DNA of 64,000 nt from Streptomyces nigrescens. GTDB lineage: Bacteria > Actinomycetota > Actinomycetes > Streptomycetales > Streptomycetaceae. A program made the position numbers and the translations under genes. The stretch lies in contig AP026073.1 of NCBI GenBank assembly GCA_024349765.1, positions 1,674,001 to 1,738,000 of the forward strand, read 5' to 3'. Of the stretch, positions 8,156 to 17,657 are shown one piece after another. The notes below the pieces were generated by a model. The model saw only the letters and a list, made by a program, of their open reading frames with translations. It was not told where the DNA came from and searched no databases. Each line of letters opens with the position of its first letter. Position 1 is the first letter of the stretch.

Positions 8156-8241
8156 CGTCGGCCGGGTGCGCCCTCTGCCGGGGAGAGCCGGCCCGGGGCG
8201 CCGCCCACCGGAGCGCGGACGTACGGGAGAGAGGTACGGGC

Positions 8242-8937
8242 ATGCAGCTGCACACCCACGAATGGGGCGCCGGCGGCCGGACCGCGGTGCTGGTCCACGG
8301 AATGATGTCCGACCACCGCACCTGGCACCGGGTCGGCCCGGCGCTCGCCGAACGGGGCTACCGCGTGCTCGCCGTCGACCTGCGCGGCCACGGCCGCAGC
8401 CCGCGCGGGGAGTACGGCGCCGAACTCTTCGCCGAGGACCTCGTGGAGACCCTGCCCGCCGCGCCCGAGGTCGTCATCGGCCACTCCCTGGGCGGCCTCG
8501 CGCTCTCCCTGGCCGTGGAGCGGCTGCAGCCGCGGCGCGCGGTCTACTGCGATCCGGCCTGGGCACTGGGCCGCACCGGGCAGCCCGTCGACCCGGCCGT
8601 GTTCCTGCCGTTCAAGAACGCCGACCGGGCGATGGTGCGCGGCTTCAACCCGCGCTGGTCCGACGCCGACGTCGACATCGAACTGGCCACGCTCGCCGAC
8701 TGGGACACCGCGACCGCGCTCGCGCTGTCCGCCGAGCACCGCACGGACCGCACGCCGGAGAAGCCGGTCGTCCCCTCGCTGGTGCAGATCGCGGGGGAGG
8801 GGTTCCTCTTCACCGACGAGGCGGCCGCCGAACTCACCCGGCGCGGCTTCGAGGTCCGTACCGTGCCCGGCGCCGGCCACACCATCCACCGCGACGACCT
8901 CCAGGGCTTCCTGACGGGGCTGGAGGGCTGGGTCTAG
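8242..8937 (+). CDS. Alpha/beta hydrolase
   Basis: Hydrolase of 231 aa with the full alpha/beta fold. The oxyanion motif is VLVHGMMSD, the nucleophile elbow GHSLGG has its serine at about residue 82, and the catalytic histidine is in GAGHTIH at about 213. YRVLAVDLRGHGRS is typical of esterase, lipase and haloperoxidase-like members. GAGAGG lies 7 bases before the ATG. It is divergent from the LacI regulator with a shared palindrome, so the regulator probably responds to its substrate or product. The substrate is unknown. Confidence 0.85.
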   Translation: MQLHTHEWGAGGRTAVLVHGMMSDHRTWHRVGPALAERGYRVLAVDLRGHGRSPRGEYGAELFAEDLVETLPAAPEVVIGHSLGGLALSLAVERLQPRRAVYCDPAWALGRTGQPVDPAVFLPFKNADRAMVRGFNPRWSDADVDIELATLADWDTATALALSAEHRTDRTPEKPVVPSLVQIAGEGFLFTDEAAAELTRRGFEVRTVPGAGHTIHRDDLQGFLTGLEGWV

Positions 8938-8965
8938 CCGCCGGCTTCGGCCTCCTGGCCAGGCG

Positions 8966-10941
<1,976 letters not shown>

Positions 10942-10966
10942 CCCCCGCCCCGCACCACCCACGCAC

Positions 10967-10999
10967 CGAAGGGCCCGGGAGCCGCTCCCGGGCCCTTCG
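10967..10999 (+). terminator. Hairpin terminator after the protease gene
   Basis: Perfect 15-bp arms CGAAGGGCCCGGGAG and CTCCCGGGCCCTTCG with a 3-nt loop, starting 26 bases after the protease stop. No U tract. Confidence 0.85.
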
Positions 11000-11156
11000 C
11001 CGTGCCCGGACGCCCGGGACCTCGGTCCCCGCCCGCCGGGACCTTCGTCCCGCCCCGCCCGGGACCGAGCTCACCCCTCCGGCCGGGGCTTGTTGCCGCC
11101 GCCGATGACCGTAGGGCCCCTGGGCGGGCGGCGCCCGGCTGCCTAGCGTGAACGGC

Positions 11157-11351
11157 ATGCCCACCGACCCCCGTACCCGGCCCCCGGGCCCCGACCCCGA
11201 CCGCGACCGCCGCGCCACCGTCCTCGCCACCGTCCTCCTCGCCGCGTCCGCCGCCGCCCTGGCCTACGTCCTGCTCGGCGGCCACCACGGACCCGTCGAA
11301 TGCCCCGCCGGCACCGCCCAACCCGCCCGGCCGCCCGCCGCACCGCGCTGA
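11157..11351 (+). CDS. Small hypothetical membrane protein
   Basis: Possible 64-aa protein with a charged Pro/Asp/Arg-rich start (TDPRTRPPGPDPDRDRR), one membrane segment (ATVLATVLLAASAAALAYVLL) and a short Pro/Ala tail. There is no ribosome binding site; the upstream GTG at 11148 is an alternative start. The stop codon lies inside a tandem DNA repeat. The membrane segment and codon use support a real gene, but no family is recognised. Confidence 0.45.
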   Translation: MPTDPRTRPPGPDPDRDRRATVLATVLLAASAAALAYVLLGGHHGPVECPAGTAQPARPPAAPR

Positions 11352-11412
11352 GCGGCACCCCCGACCGACCGCCGGCCGCACCGCGCCAGCCGCACCCCCG
11401 ACCGACCGCCGG
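11338..11412. repeat. Tandem duplication of about 37 bp
   Basis: Two units, 11338-11375 and 11376-11412, share CCGCACCGCGC and then a perfect 21-bp block (11355-11375 and 11392-11412). The first unit overlaps the end of the small membrane protein gene. It looks like a simple local duplication. The rest of 11352-11568 is GC-rich spacer with the GH101 promoter region. Confidence 0.75.
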
Positions 11413-11470
11413 TCCCGGCCGCCGGTCCCGACCGCCGCCCCGGTCCGCGACCCGCCCCTCCGCCACATCT

Positions 11471-11498
11471 GTCCAACACCTCCCCCTCCTTTGTCCAT
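11471..11498. promoter_or_regulatory. Paired TGGAC motif upstream of GH101 (candidate AraC site)
   Basis: Read on the minus strand this box is ATGGACAAAG, a 10-base G-rich spacer, then TGTTGGAC. It is nearly the same as the box at 16609-16635 in front of the AraC-type regulator and GH35 gene. The two TGGAC cores are 22 bases apart, about two helical turns, as expected for an AraC-family dimer on direct repeats. It ends 71 bases before the GH101 start. Confidence 0.5.
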
Positions 11499-11568
11499 AG
11501 GCGCACCCCCCGCGCCCGCAGCACGCTGTCCGCCGACAGGCAGTGCCGCACGAAGGAGGACAGCGCGC

Positions 11569-14500
11569 GTGAACGAACAGACCGGTGCCCCGCGCGGGCC
11601 CAGCCGCAGAAAGGTCGTCGCCGCCACCGCGCTCGCCCCGGTCGCCGGGGCCCTCCCGCTCGGCGCCCGCACCGCCGCGGCCGCGCCCCGCGCCGCCGAG
11701 GCCCTGCTGCGGTCCGCCGCGCTGGAGGTCCGCGTCGACACCGCCTTCCCGCGCATCGTCTCCTACACCGACCGCGCCACCGGAGCCGTCCTGCACGGCC
11801 AGCACACCCCGGTCACCCAGGTCCTCGTCGACGGCACCGCCCGCACCCCCCAGGTCACCCACCTCGCCCGCGCCGACCGCGCCACCTACACCCTCACCTT
11901 CGACGGCGGCACCACCGTCACCGTCGAGATCACCGTCCAGGACCGGCGGACCACCTGGCGGGTCACCCGCATCGCCGACACCCCCGCCCTGCGCATCGGC
12001 ACCCTCCAGATCCCCGGCCTCGCCCTGCTCTCCGTACGCAGCGACCAGCCCGGCGCGACCCTGCTCGCGGCCCGCATCGAACTCGACAAGGCCAAGAGCG
12101 GCGACACCCTCGTCGAGGTCACCGACCACACCCCCGCCGAGGCCGCCCCCACCGGCTGCGCCTACGCCGTCGTCGCCACCGACCAACTGGCCGCCGGCAT
12201 CGAGACCAACACCGTCTACGACAAGCCCACCGGCGCCACCACCTGGGAGAACGGCCGGCTGTGGCGGCAGACCGTGCGGGGCGACGGCTTCGTGGCGGCC
12301 ACCCTCACCCCCGGGCAGTGGACCCACCGCGCGGCCGGCCAGCCCTCCGGAGCCACCGACCCGCTGCCGTACGCGACCGTCATCGTCACCGGCGACCGCA
12401 ACGGCGACGGCCGCATCGACTGGCAGGACGCCGCGATCGCCCTGCGCGACATCATGGTCATGCCGCTCGGCGCCGACGACCAGCACCTCCGCGTCGTCCC
12501 GCACATCCCGTTCAACTTCGCCAGCCAGGCCACCAACCCGTTCCTCGCCACCCTCGACCACGTCAAACGGATCGCCCTGGCCACCGACGGACTACGGCAG
12601 TTCACCCTCCTCAAGGGCTACCAGTCCGAAGGCCACGACTCCGCGCACCCCGACTACGGCGGCAACTACAACGAACGGGCCGGCGGCCTCGCCGACCTCA
12701 ACACCCTGCTGCGCGCCGGAAAGAAGTGGAACAGCGACTTCGCGGTGCACGTCAACGCCACCGAGTCCTACCCCGTCGCGCACGCCTTCTCCGAGCAGCT
12801 CGTCAACAAGGACGACAAGCAGTGGGACTGGCTCGACCAGTCCTACCGCATCGACGCCCGCCGCGACCTCGTCGCCGGCACCATCGCCGCCCGCTTCGCC
12901 CGGCTCCGCAAGGAGACCGACCCCGCCCTGACCACCCTCTACCTCGACGTCTTCCGGGAATCCGGCTGGAACTCCGACCGCCTCCAGCGCCATCTGCGCG
13001 ACCAGGGCTGGCAGATCGCCACCGAATGGGGCCACGGCCTGGAACGGTCCTCCCTCTGGTCGCACTGGGCCAACGAGACCGACTACGGCCCCGACACCTC
13101 CCGCGGCATCAACTCCCGGCTGATCCGCTTCCTGCGCAACCACCACAAGGACGTCTTCGCCAACAAGTGGCCCACCCTCCTCGGCAGCGGCCGCATGGGC
13201 AACTTCGAGGGCTGGGTCGGCAAGACCGACTGGCACGCCTTCTACGCCATCATCTGGACCGACGCCCTGCCCGCCAAATACCTCCAGGCCTACCCGATCA
13301 AGACCTGGACCGACCACGAGATCACCTTCGAGGGCCCCACCCACACCGCCGTCAGCGACACCGGCGGCACCCGCCGGATCACCACCGACGGCCGGCTGGT
13401 CTACGACGGCGGCAGCTACCTGCTCCCCTGGGAACCCCGCCGCGCCACCGACCCCGGCAAGCTCTACCACTACAACCCCCGCGGCGGCACCACGAGTTGG
13501 GACCTGCCCCGCGGCTGGTCCGCCGCCACCACCGTGCACGCCTACCGGCTCACCGACCAGGGCCGCACCCGGCACACCCGGCTGCCGGTCCGCGCCGGCC
13601 GGATCACCCTCACCGCCGAGGCCGGCGTCCCGTACGTCGTCCACCGCGACCCGGCCCCCGCCCAGCCCGACCCCCGCTGGGGCGAAGGCACCCCGCTGAC
13701 CGACCCCGGCTTCCACTCCGGCACCCTCGACGCCTGGCGGACCACCGGACCGGCCACCGTCCGGGCCAACGACCGCGGCGACCACGAGCTCGTCATCGGC
13801 GCCGGCCCGGCCGCCCGCGTCGCCCAGAACCTCACCCGCCTCGCCCCCGGCAGCTACGCCGCCTCCGTCCAGGTCGAGGTCGGCGCCACCCCCGGCGAAC
13901 GCCGCCGCGCCGCCCTGGAGATCCGCACCGCCGACGGCCTCACCACCGCCAACTGGACCGACACCTCCACCGCCGGCAACTACGTCGCCGCCGACCGCAA
14001 GTCCGGCACCCGCTTCCAGCGCCTCTTCACCCACTTCACCGTCCCCGAAGGCGGCGGCCCCACCACCCTCGCCCTCACCGCCGCCGCCGGAGCGGCCCGG
14101 ATCCGCTTCGACAACGTCCGCGTCGTCCCCGCCACCCCCACCACCAAGCAGGGCACCCTCGTATACGAGGACTTCGAGCACGTCCCCCAGGGCTGGGGCG
14201 TCTTCGTCAAGGGCGACGCCGGCGGCAGCACCGACCCCCGCACCCACATCGCCCAGCGGCACGCCCCTTACACCCAGGCCGGCTGGAACGGCAAGGCCAT
14301 CGACGACGTCATCGACGGCGGCCAGTCCCTCAAGTCCCGCGGCGAGAACACCGGCCTGGTCTACCGCACCGTCCCGCACACCGTCCGCTTCACCCCCGGC
14401 CACCGCTACCGCGTGACCTTCCGCTACGAGAACGAACGCGCCGACCAGTACGCCTGGATCACCGCCGTCGACGACCCCGCACCCCGCGAACTGACCCGCG

Positions 14501-14649
14501 CCCCGCTCCCCGTCGCCACCCGACCCGCCACCCACACCTACGAGTTCACCGCGCCGGCCACCGGCGAGGCATGGATCGGGCTGCACAAAATCGGCGACGA
14601 CGGAACCGCGGAGTTCGTCCTGGACTCTTTCGAGGTGCGCGAGGTGTAG
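11569..14649 (+). CDS. Secreted endo-alpha-N-acetylgalactosaminidase (GH101)
   Basis: Large secreted glycosidase of 1026 aa. GH101 enzymes release the Gal-beta-1,3-GalNAc disaccharide (core 1 O-glycan) from Ser/Thr of mucin-type glycoproteins. A Tat-type signal (PSRRKVVAATALAP...AAAAAP) opens the protein. The catalytic barrel shows TLYLDVFRESGWN, with the presumed nucleophile Asp at about 460, and IATEWGHGLERSSLW, with the acid/base Glu at about 486, then NETDYGPDTSRGINS. Carbohydrate-binding beta-sandwich regions follow at about 700-860 and 870-1026. GTG at 11569 is chosen for AAGGAGGA 8 bases upstream. It converges on a GH35 gene and shares a motif with the AraC promoter. Confidence 0.85.
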   Translation: MNEQTGAPRGPSRRKVVAATALAPVAGALPLGARTAAAAPRAAEALLRSAALEVRVDTAFPRIVSYTDRATGAVLHGQHTPVTQVLVDGTARTPQVTHLARADRATYTLTFDGGTTVTVEITVQDRRTTWRVTRIADTPALRIGTLQIPGLALLSVRSDQPGATLLAARIELDKAKSGDTLVEVTDHTPAEAAPTGCAYAVVATDQLAAGIETNTVYDKPTGATTWENGRLWRQTVRGDGFVAATLTPGQWTHRAAGQPSGATDPLPYATVIVTGDRNGDGRIDWQDAAIALRDIMVMPLGADDQHLRVVPHIPFNFASQATNPFLATLDHVKRIALATDGLRQFTLLKGYQSEGHDSAHPDYGGNYNERAGGLADLNTLLRAGKKWNSDFAVHVNATESYPVAHAFSEQLVNKDDKQWDWLDQSYRIDARRDLVAGTIAARFARLRKETDPALTTLYLDVFRESGWNSDRLQRHLRDQGWQIATEWGHGLERSSLWSHWANETDYGPDTSRGINSRLIRFLRNHHKDVFANKWPTLLGSGRMGNFEGWVGKTDWHAFYAIIWTDALPAKYLQAYPIKTWTDHEITFEGPTHTAVSDTGGTRRITTDGRLVYDGGSYLLPWEPRRATDPGKLYHYNPRGGTTSWDLPRGWSAATTVHAYRLTDQGRTRHTRLPVRAGRITLTAEAGVPYVVHRDPAPAQPDPRWGEGTPLTDPGFHSGTLDAWRTTGPATVRANDRGDHELVIGAGPAARVAQNLTRLAPGSYAASVQVEVGATPGERRRAALEIRTADGLTTANWTDTSTAGNYVAADRKSGTRFQRLFTHFTVPEGGGPTTLALTAAAGAARIRFDNVRVVPATPTTKQGTLVYEDFEHVPQGWGVFVKGDAGGSTDPRTHIAQRHAPYTQAGWNGKAIDDVIDGGQSLKSRGENTGLVYRTVPHTVRFTPGHRYRVTFRYENERADQYAWITAVDDPAPRELTRAPLPVATRPATHTYEFTAPATGEAWIGLHKIGDDGTAEFVLDSFEVREV

Positions 14650-14692
14650 TCGGGGCCGTGGGAGCGGGTCGGTGCGCCCCCACGGCTCCCCA

Positions 14693-14717
14693 CCCGCGGC
14701 GGTCAACCCGCCGCGGG
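14693..14717. terminator. Bidirectional hairpin between GH101 and GH35
   Basis: Perfect 10-bp arms CCCGCGGCGG (14693-14702) and CCGCCGCGGG (14708-14717) with a 5-nt loop sit between the two convergent glycosidase genes and cover the GH35 stop codon. This could end both transcripts. Confidence 0.5.
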
Positions 14718-16502
14718 CACCAGACCGGGCGCCCCGGCCCCTTCCCCCACAGCGGCCGGGGCGCCCTCCCACTCCCACACCAGCACCTCGTTGCGGCCCG
14801 CCCGCAGCACCGGCCCCGGCACGTACAGCGAACGCTGCGGCCCCACCGCCCGATAGCGGCCCAGACAGAACCCGTTGACCCACACGAACCCGTGCACCCA
14901 GCCCGGCAGCGTCACCTCCGCGTCCCCCGGCCGTCCGGCCACCGTCACCACCCCCCGGTACAGCCCCGCCCCGCCCGCCGCCCGCGCCACCGGCCCGAAC
15001 GGCACCTCGGCGAGCGCCCCCGGCCCCTCCAGCGCATCCAGCCGCAGCCCCCGCGACCGCACCCCGTGCAGGAACTGCCGCTCGTGCAGCAACCCGCCCG
15101 TGATCCCCTTCGGCTCACCCAGCCGCGGACCGTAGTTGACCCGCCCCAGCGACTGCACCCACACCTCCACCGACGCCGGCCCCGCCACGTCCCCCACCAC
15201 CGCGTCCTCGCCGTCCACCACCGCCCGCCGCACCCCGTCGACACACACCACCGCCCGGTCCCGCAACCCCCGCAGCCGCAGCGGATACCCCTCCCGCGGC
15301 CCCGGCACCGCCACCCGGTAACGGACCAGCCCCCGGTCCACACCCAGCTCCTCGAACGTCGCCGGACCGCCGCCCATCACCTCGGCCCCGCCCAGCGCGT
15401 CCATCACCGCCCCGGCCGGCGCCCACTCCGCGAGCTCCACCACCGCCGGCGACGACAGCACCGGCAGCGGCTCCGGCACCGTCGGCAGCGGCCCCCCGGC
15501 CCACTCCGCCAGCACCTCCCGGAACCGCCAGAACTTCTCCGTCGGCCGCCCCCGCTCGTCCACCGGCGCCCCGTAGTCGTACGACGTCACCGTCGGCAGC
15601 AACGCCCCGTCGTGCAGCTCACCCGCCCGGTTCGCCCCCGCCCACCCGCCGAAACTCGTCCCGCCGTGCGCCATGTAGACGTTCACCGAGGCACCGCACT
15701 GAAGGATCTCCCGCAACGCCCCGGCCGCGTCCGCCGCCTCCCGCGGCTCCGCCACCCGGCCCCAGTGCGCGAACCACCCGCACCAGAACTCCATGCACAT
15801 CAACGGCCCCGCCGGCCGGTGCCGCCGCAGCGCCGCGAACGCCTCCCGCGCCGCACCGCCGAAATTCGCGGTGGCCAGCACCCCCGGCACCGCACCACCC
15901 GTCAGCATGTGGTCCTCCGGCCCGTCCGACGTGAACAGCGGCACCTCCACCCCGAGCTCCCGCAGCCGCCCCACGATCCACTCCAGATACCGCACATCAC
16001 TGCCGTACGAGCCGTACTCGTTCTCCGCCTGCACCATCACCACCGGGCCGTCCCGCCCGTCCGGCCCCGCGACGGTGCACTGCCGCGCCACGACCTGCGG
16101 CAGCAACCGCCCGAACCACCCCTCCACCGCCCGCAGATACGCCGCGTCCCACGTCCGCACCCGCGACCCCAGCGGCCCCGTCAGCCACTCCGGCAGCCCG
16201 CCGTTCTCCCACTCCGCGCAGATGTACGGCCCCGGACGGACGATCGCCCACAGCCCCGCCGCCCGCACCGCGTCCAGGAACCGGCCCGGCGCCTCCGCGT
16301 CCCGGAACTCCCCGGGCCGCGGCTCGTGCAGATTCCACGGCACATAGGTCTCCACACAGTTCAGACCCATCGCCTTCAGCATCGCCAGCCGGTGCCCCCA
16401 CTGCGCCTCGTGCACCCGGAAGTAGTGCAGCGCCCCCGACAGCAACCGCACCGGCCGCCCGTCCAGCTCGAAATCCCGCTCACCCACCACGAACCGCGCC
16501 AC
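14703..16502 (-). CDS. Beta-galactosidase, GH35
   Basis: Retaining beta-galactosidase of about 600 aa. The barrel begins with LLSGALHYFRVHEAQWGHRL and VETYVPWNLHEP. The family signature VMVQAENEYGSYG holds the acid/base Glu (about 162), and MCMEFWCGWF holds the nucleophile Glu (about 238). The C-terminal part is made of beta-sandwich domains ending with WVNGFCLGRY. There is no signal peptide, so it should cleave imported galactosides. The start is taken at GTG 16502, just after GGAGGGGG; 16505 and an upstream GTG are alternatives. It is divergent from the AraC regulator. With GH101 it would split Gal-beta-1,3-GalNAc inside the cell. Confidence 0.88.
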   Translation of the reverse strand: MARFVVGERDFELDGRPVRLLSGALHYFRVHEAQWGHRLAMLKAMGLNCVETYVPWNLHEPRPGEFRDAEAPGRFLDAVRAAGLWAIVRPGPYICAEWENGGLPEWLTGPLGSRVRTWDAAYLRAVEGWFGRLLPQVVARQCTVAGPDGRDGPVVMVQAENEYGSYGSDVRYLEWIVGRLRELGVEVPLFTSDGPEDHMLTGGAVPGVLATANFGGAAREAFAALRRHRPAGPLMCMEFWCGWFAHWGRVAEPREAADAAGALREILQCGASVNVYMAHGGTSFGGWAGANRAGELHDGALLPTVTSYDYGAPVDERGRPTEKFWRFREVLAEWAGGPLPTVPEPLPVLSSPAVVELAEWAPAGAVMDALGGAEVMGGGPATFEELGVDRGLVRYRVAVPGPREGYPLRLRGLRDRAVVCVDGVRRAVVDGEDAVVGDVAGPASVEVWVQSLGRVNYGPRLGEPKGITGGLLHERQFLHGVRSRGLRLDALEGPGALAEVPFGPVARAAGGAGLYRGVVTVAGRPGDAEVTLPGWVHGFVWVNGFCLGRYRAVGPQRSLYVPGPVLRAGRNEVLVWEWEGAPAAVGEGAGAPGLVPAAG

Positions 16503-16608
16503 CACGCCCCCTCCCGGGCCGCCCGCACCCGCCCGACCGGGCCGGCCGGGCACGCGCGGGCGCGCTCACCTCACCGATCACCCTCGCCCTCTGGCGGCCC
16601 GCCGGTCC

Positions 16609-16635
16609 ATGGACAAAGATCGGCGTTGTTTGGAC
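16609..16635. promoter_or_regulatory. Paired TGGAC motif between GH35 and araC-like genes
   Basis: ATGGACAAAG (16609-16618) and GTTTGGAC (16628-16635) form direct repeats whose TGGAC cores are exactly 21 bases apart, two helical turns. The box lies in the 219-bp divergent region between the GH35 gene and the AraC-family gene, and a close copy sits before GH101 (11471-11498). An AraC-family activator site is the simplest reading. Confidence 0.55.
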
Positions 16636-16721
16636 GGAAGCGGTCAGGGCGTGCCCCCGGATCAACCAGACCCGAACGACCCGGAAGACACCGCCCGGTA
16701 CGGAGCGACGGGAGCCCCGGC

Positions 16722-17597
16722 GTGTACCACACCTGGATGCGCTACTTCACCCCGAGCCCGGTCCACCACCGGCTCGGCCTGGTCTGCCTGGGCGTCGGCC
16801 TCCAGCACGGCACCCTCCCCCCGGTCGGTCCCCGCACCCTCGACCACCACGTCGCCATCGTCATCCGCGCCGGCCGCGGCTGGTACACCACCCCTGACGG
16901 CCACCGCCACACCCTCACCGCCCCCGCCCTCCTCTGGATCCTCCCCGGCGTCACCCACCACTACGGCGCCGACCCCGACACCGGCTGGGACGAAAGCTTC
17001 GTCGACTTCACCGGCCCCGCCACCGCCACCTACACCGAACTCGGCTACATCGACCCCGACCGGCCCGTCGTCCCCCTCGCCGACACCGGCCCCGCCCGCA
17101 CCGCCATCGGCAAGATCGCCCGCGCCGCCCGCCGCGGCAACCCCCTCCTCGACGTCGAGACCGCGGCCGCCGTCCACGAACTCCTCGTCGCCCTGCGCCG
17201 CGCCCGCGCCGACACCGACGCCGACGGCGACCCCGTCCTGGCCGCCCTCGCCCGCGACGCCTTCCTCCCCCTCTCCGTCGCCGAACACGCCGCCCGCCAC
17301 GGCATGACCCCCACCGAACTCCGCACCGCCGTCCGCCGCGGCGCCGGCTGCAGCCCCAAGGACTACCTCCTCGGCATCCGCCTCGGCCGCGCCAAGGAAC
17401 TCCTCGTCGGCACCGAACTCCCGGTCGCCGCCGTCGCCCGCCGCGTCGGCTACGACGACCCCGCCTACTTCAGCCGCCTCTTCACCCGCCGCGTCGGCAC
17501 CGCCCCCGTCCGCTTCCGCGACCGCCAGGTCAAAAGCGTCCCCGGCGGCTGGTCCACCCAGATCCCCGACCCCGACAACCCACCCCTCGTCGGCTGA
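16722..17597 (+). CDS. AraC-family transcriptional regulator
   Basis: Regulator of 291 aa. The N-terminal cupin-like sensor (about 10-140) has IVIRAGRGWYTTPDGH and LLWILPGVTHHYGADPD, typical of AraC proteins that sense sugars. The C-terminal DNA-binding domain has two helix-turn-helix units: LSVAEHAARHGMTPTELRTA and LPVAAVARRVGYDDPAYFSR, ending with FTRRVGTAPVRFR. GTG at 16722 has GGAG 8 bases upstream; an ATG at 16737 is an alternative. It is divergent from GH35, and the paired TGGAC motif between them and before GH101 suggests that it activates both glycosidase genes when host or plant glycans are present. Confidence 0.9.
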   Translation: MYHTWMRYFTPSPVHHRLGLVCLGVGLQHGTLPPVGPRTLDHHVAIVIRAGRGWYTTPDGHRHTLTAPALLWILPGVTHHYGADPDTGWDESFVDFTGPATATYTELGYIDPDRPVVPLADTGPARTAIGKIARAARRGNPLLDVETAAAVHELLVALRRARADTDADGDPVLAALARDAFLPLSVAEHAARHGMTPTELRTAVRRGAGCSPKDYLLGIRLGRAKELLVGTELPVAAVARRVGYDDPAYFSRLFTRRVGTAPVRFRDRQVKSVPGGWSTQIPDPDNPPLVG

Positions 17598-17657
17598 CCC
17601 GCCCCGCCCACCGCCCCCGGCAAACCCCCGTGCGCCGCCGAGCGACCGTACGGCAGC

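Noticed and set aside
12261-17597. A 1778-codon plus-strand open frame spanning GH101, the GH35 region and the AraC gene
   Set aside because: Only its last 291 codons are real (the AraC regulator). The rest is Arg/Pro/His-rich out-of-frame reading of the glycosidase genes.
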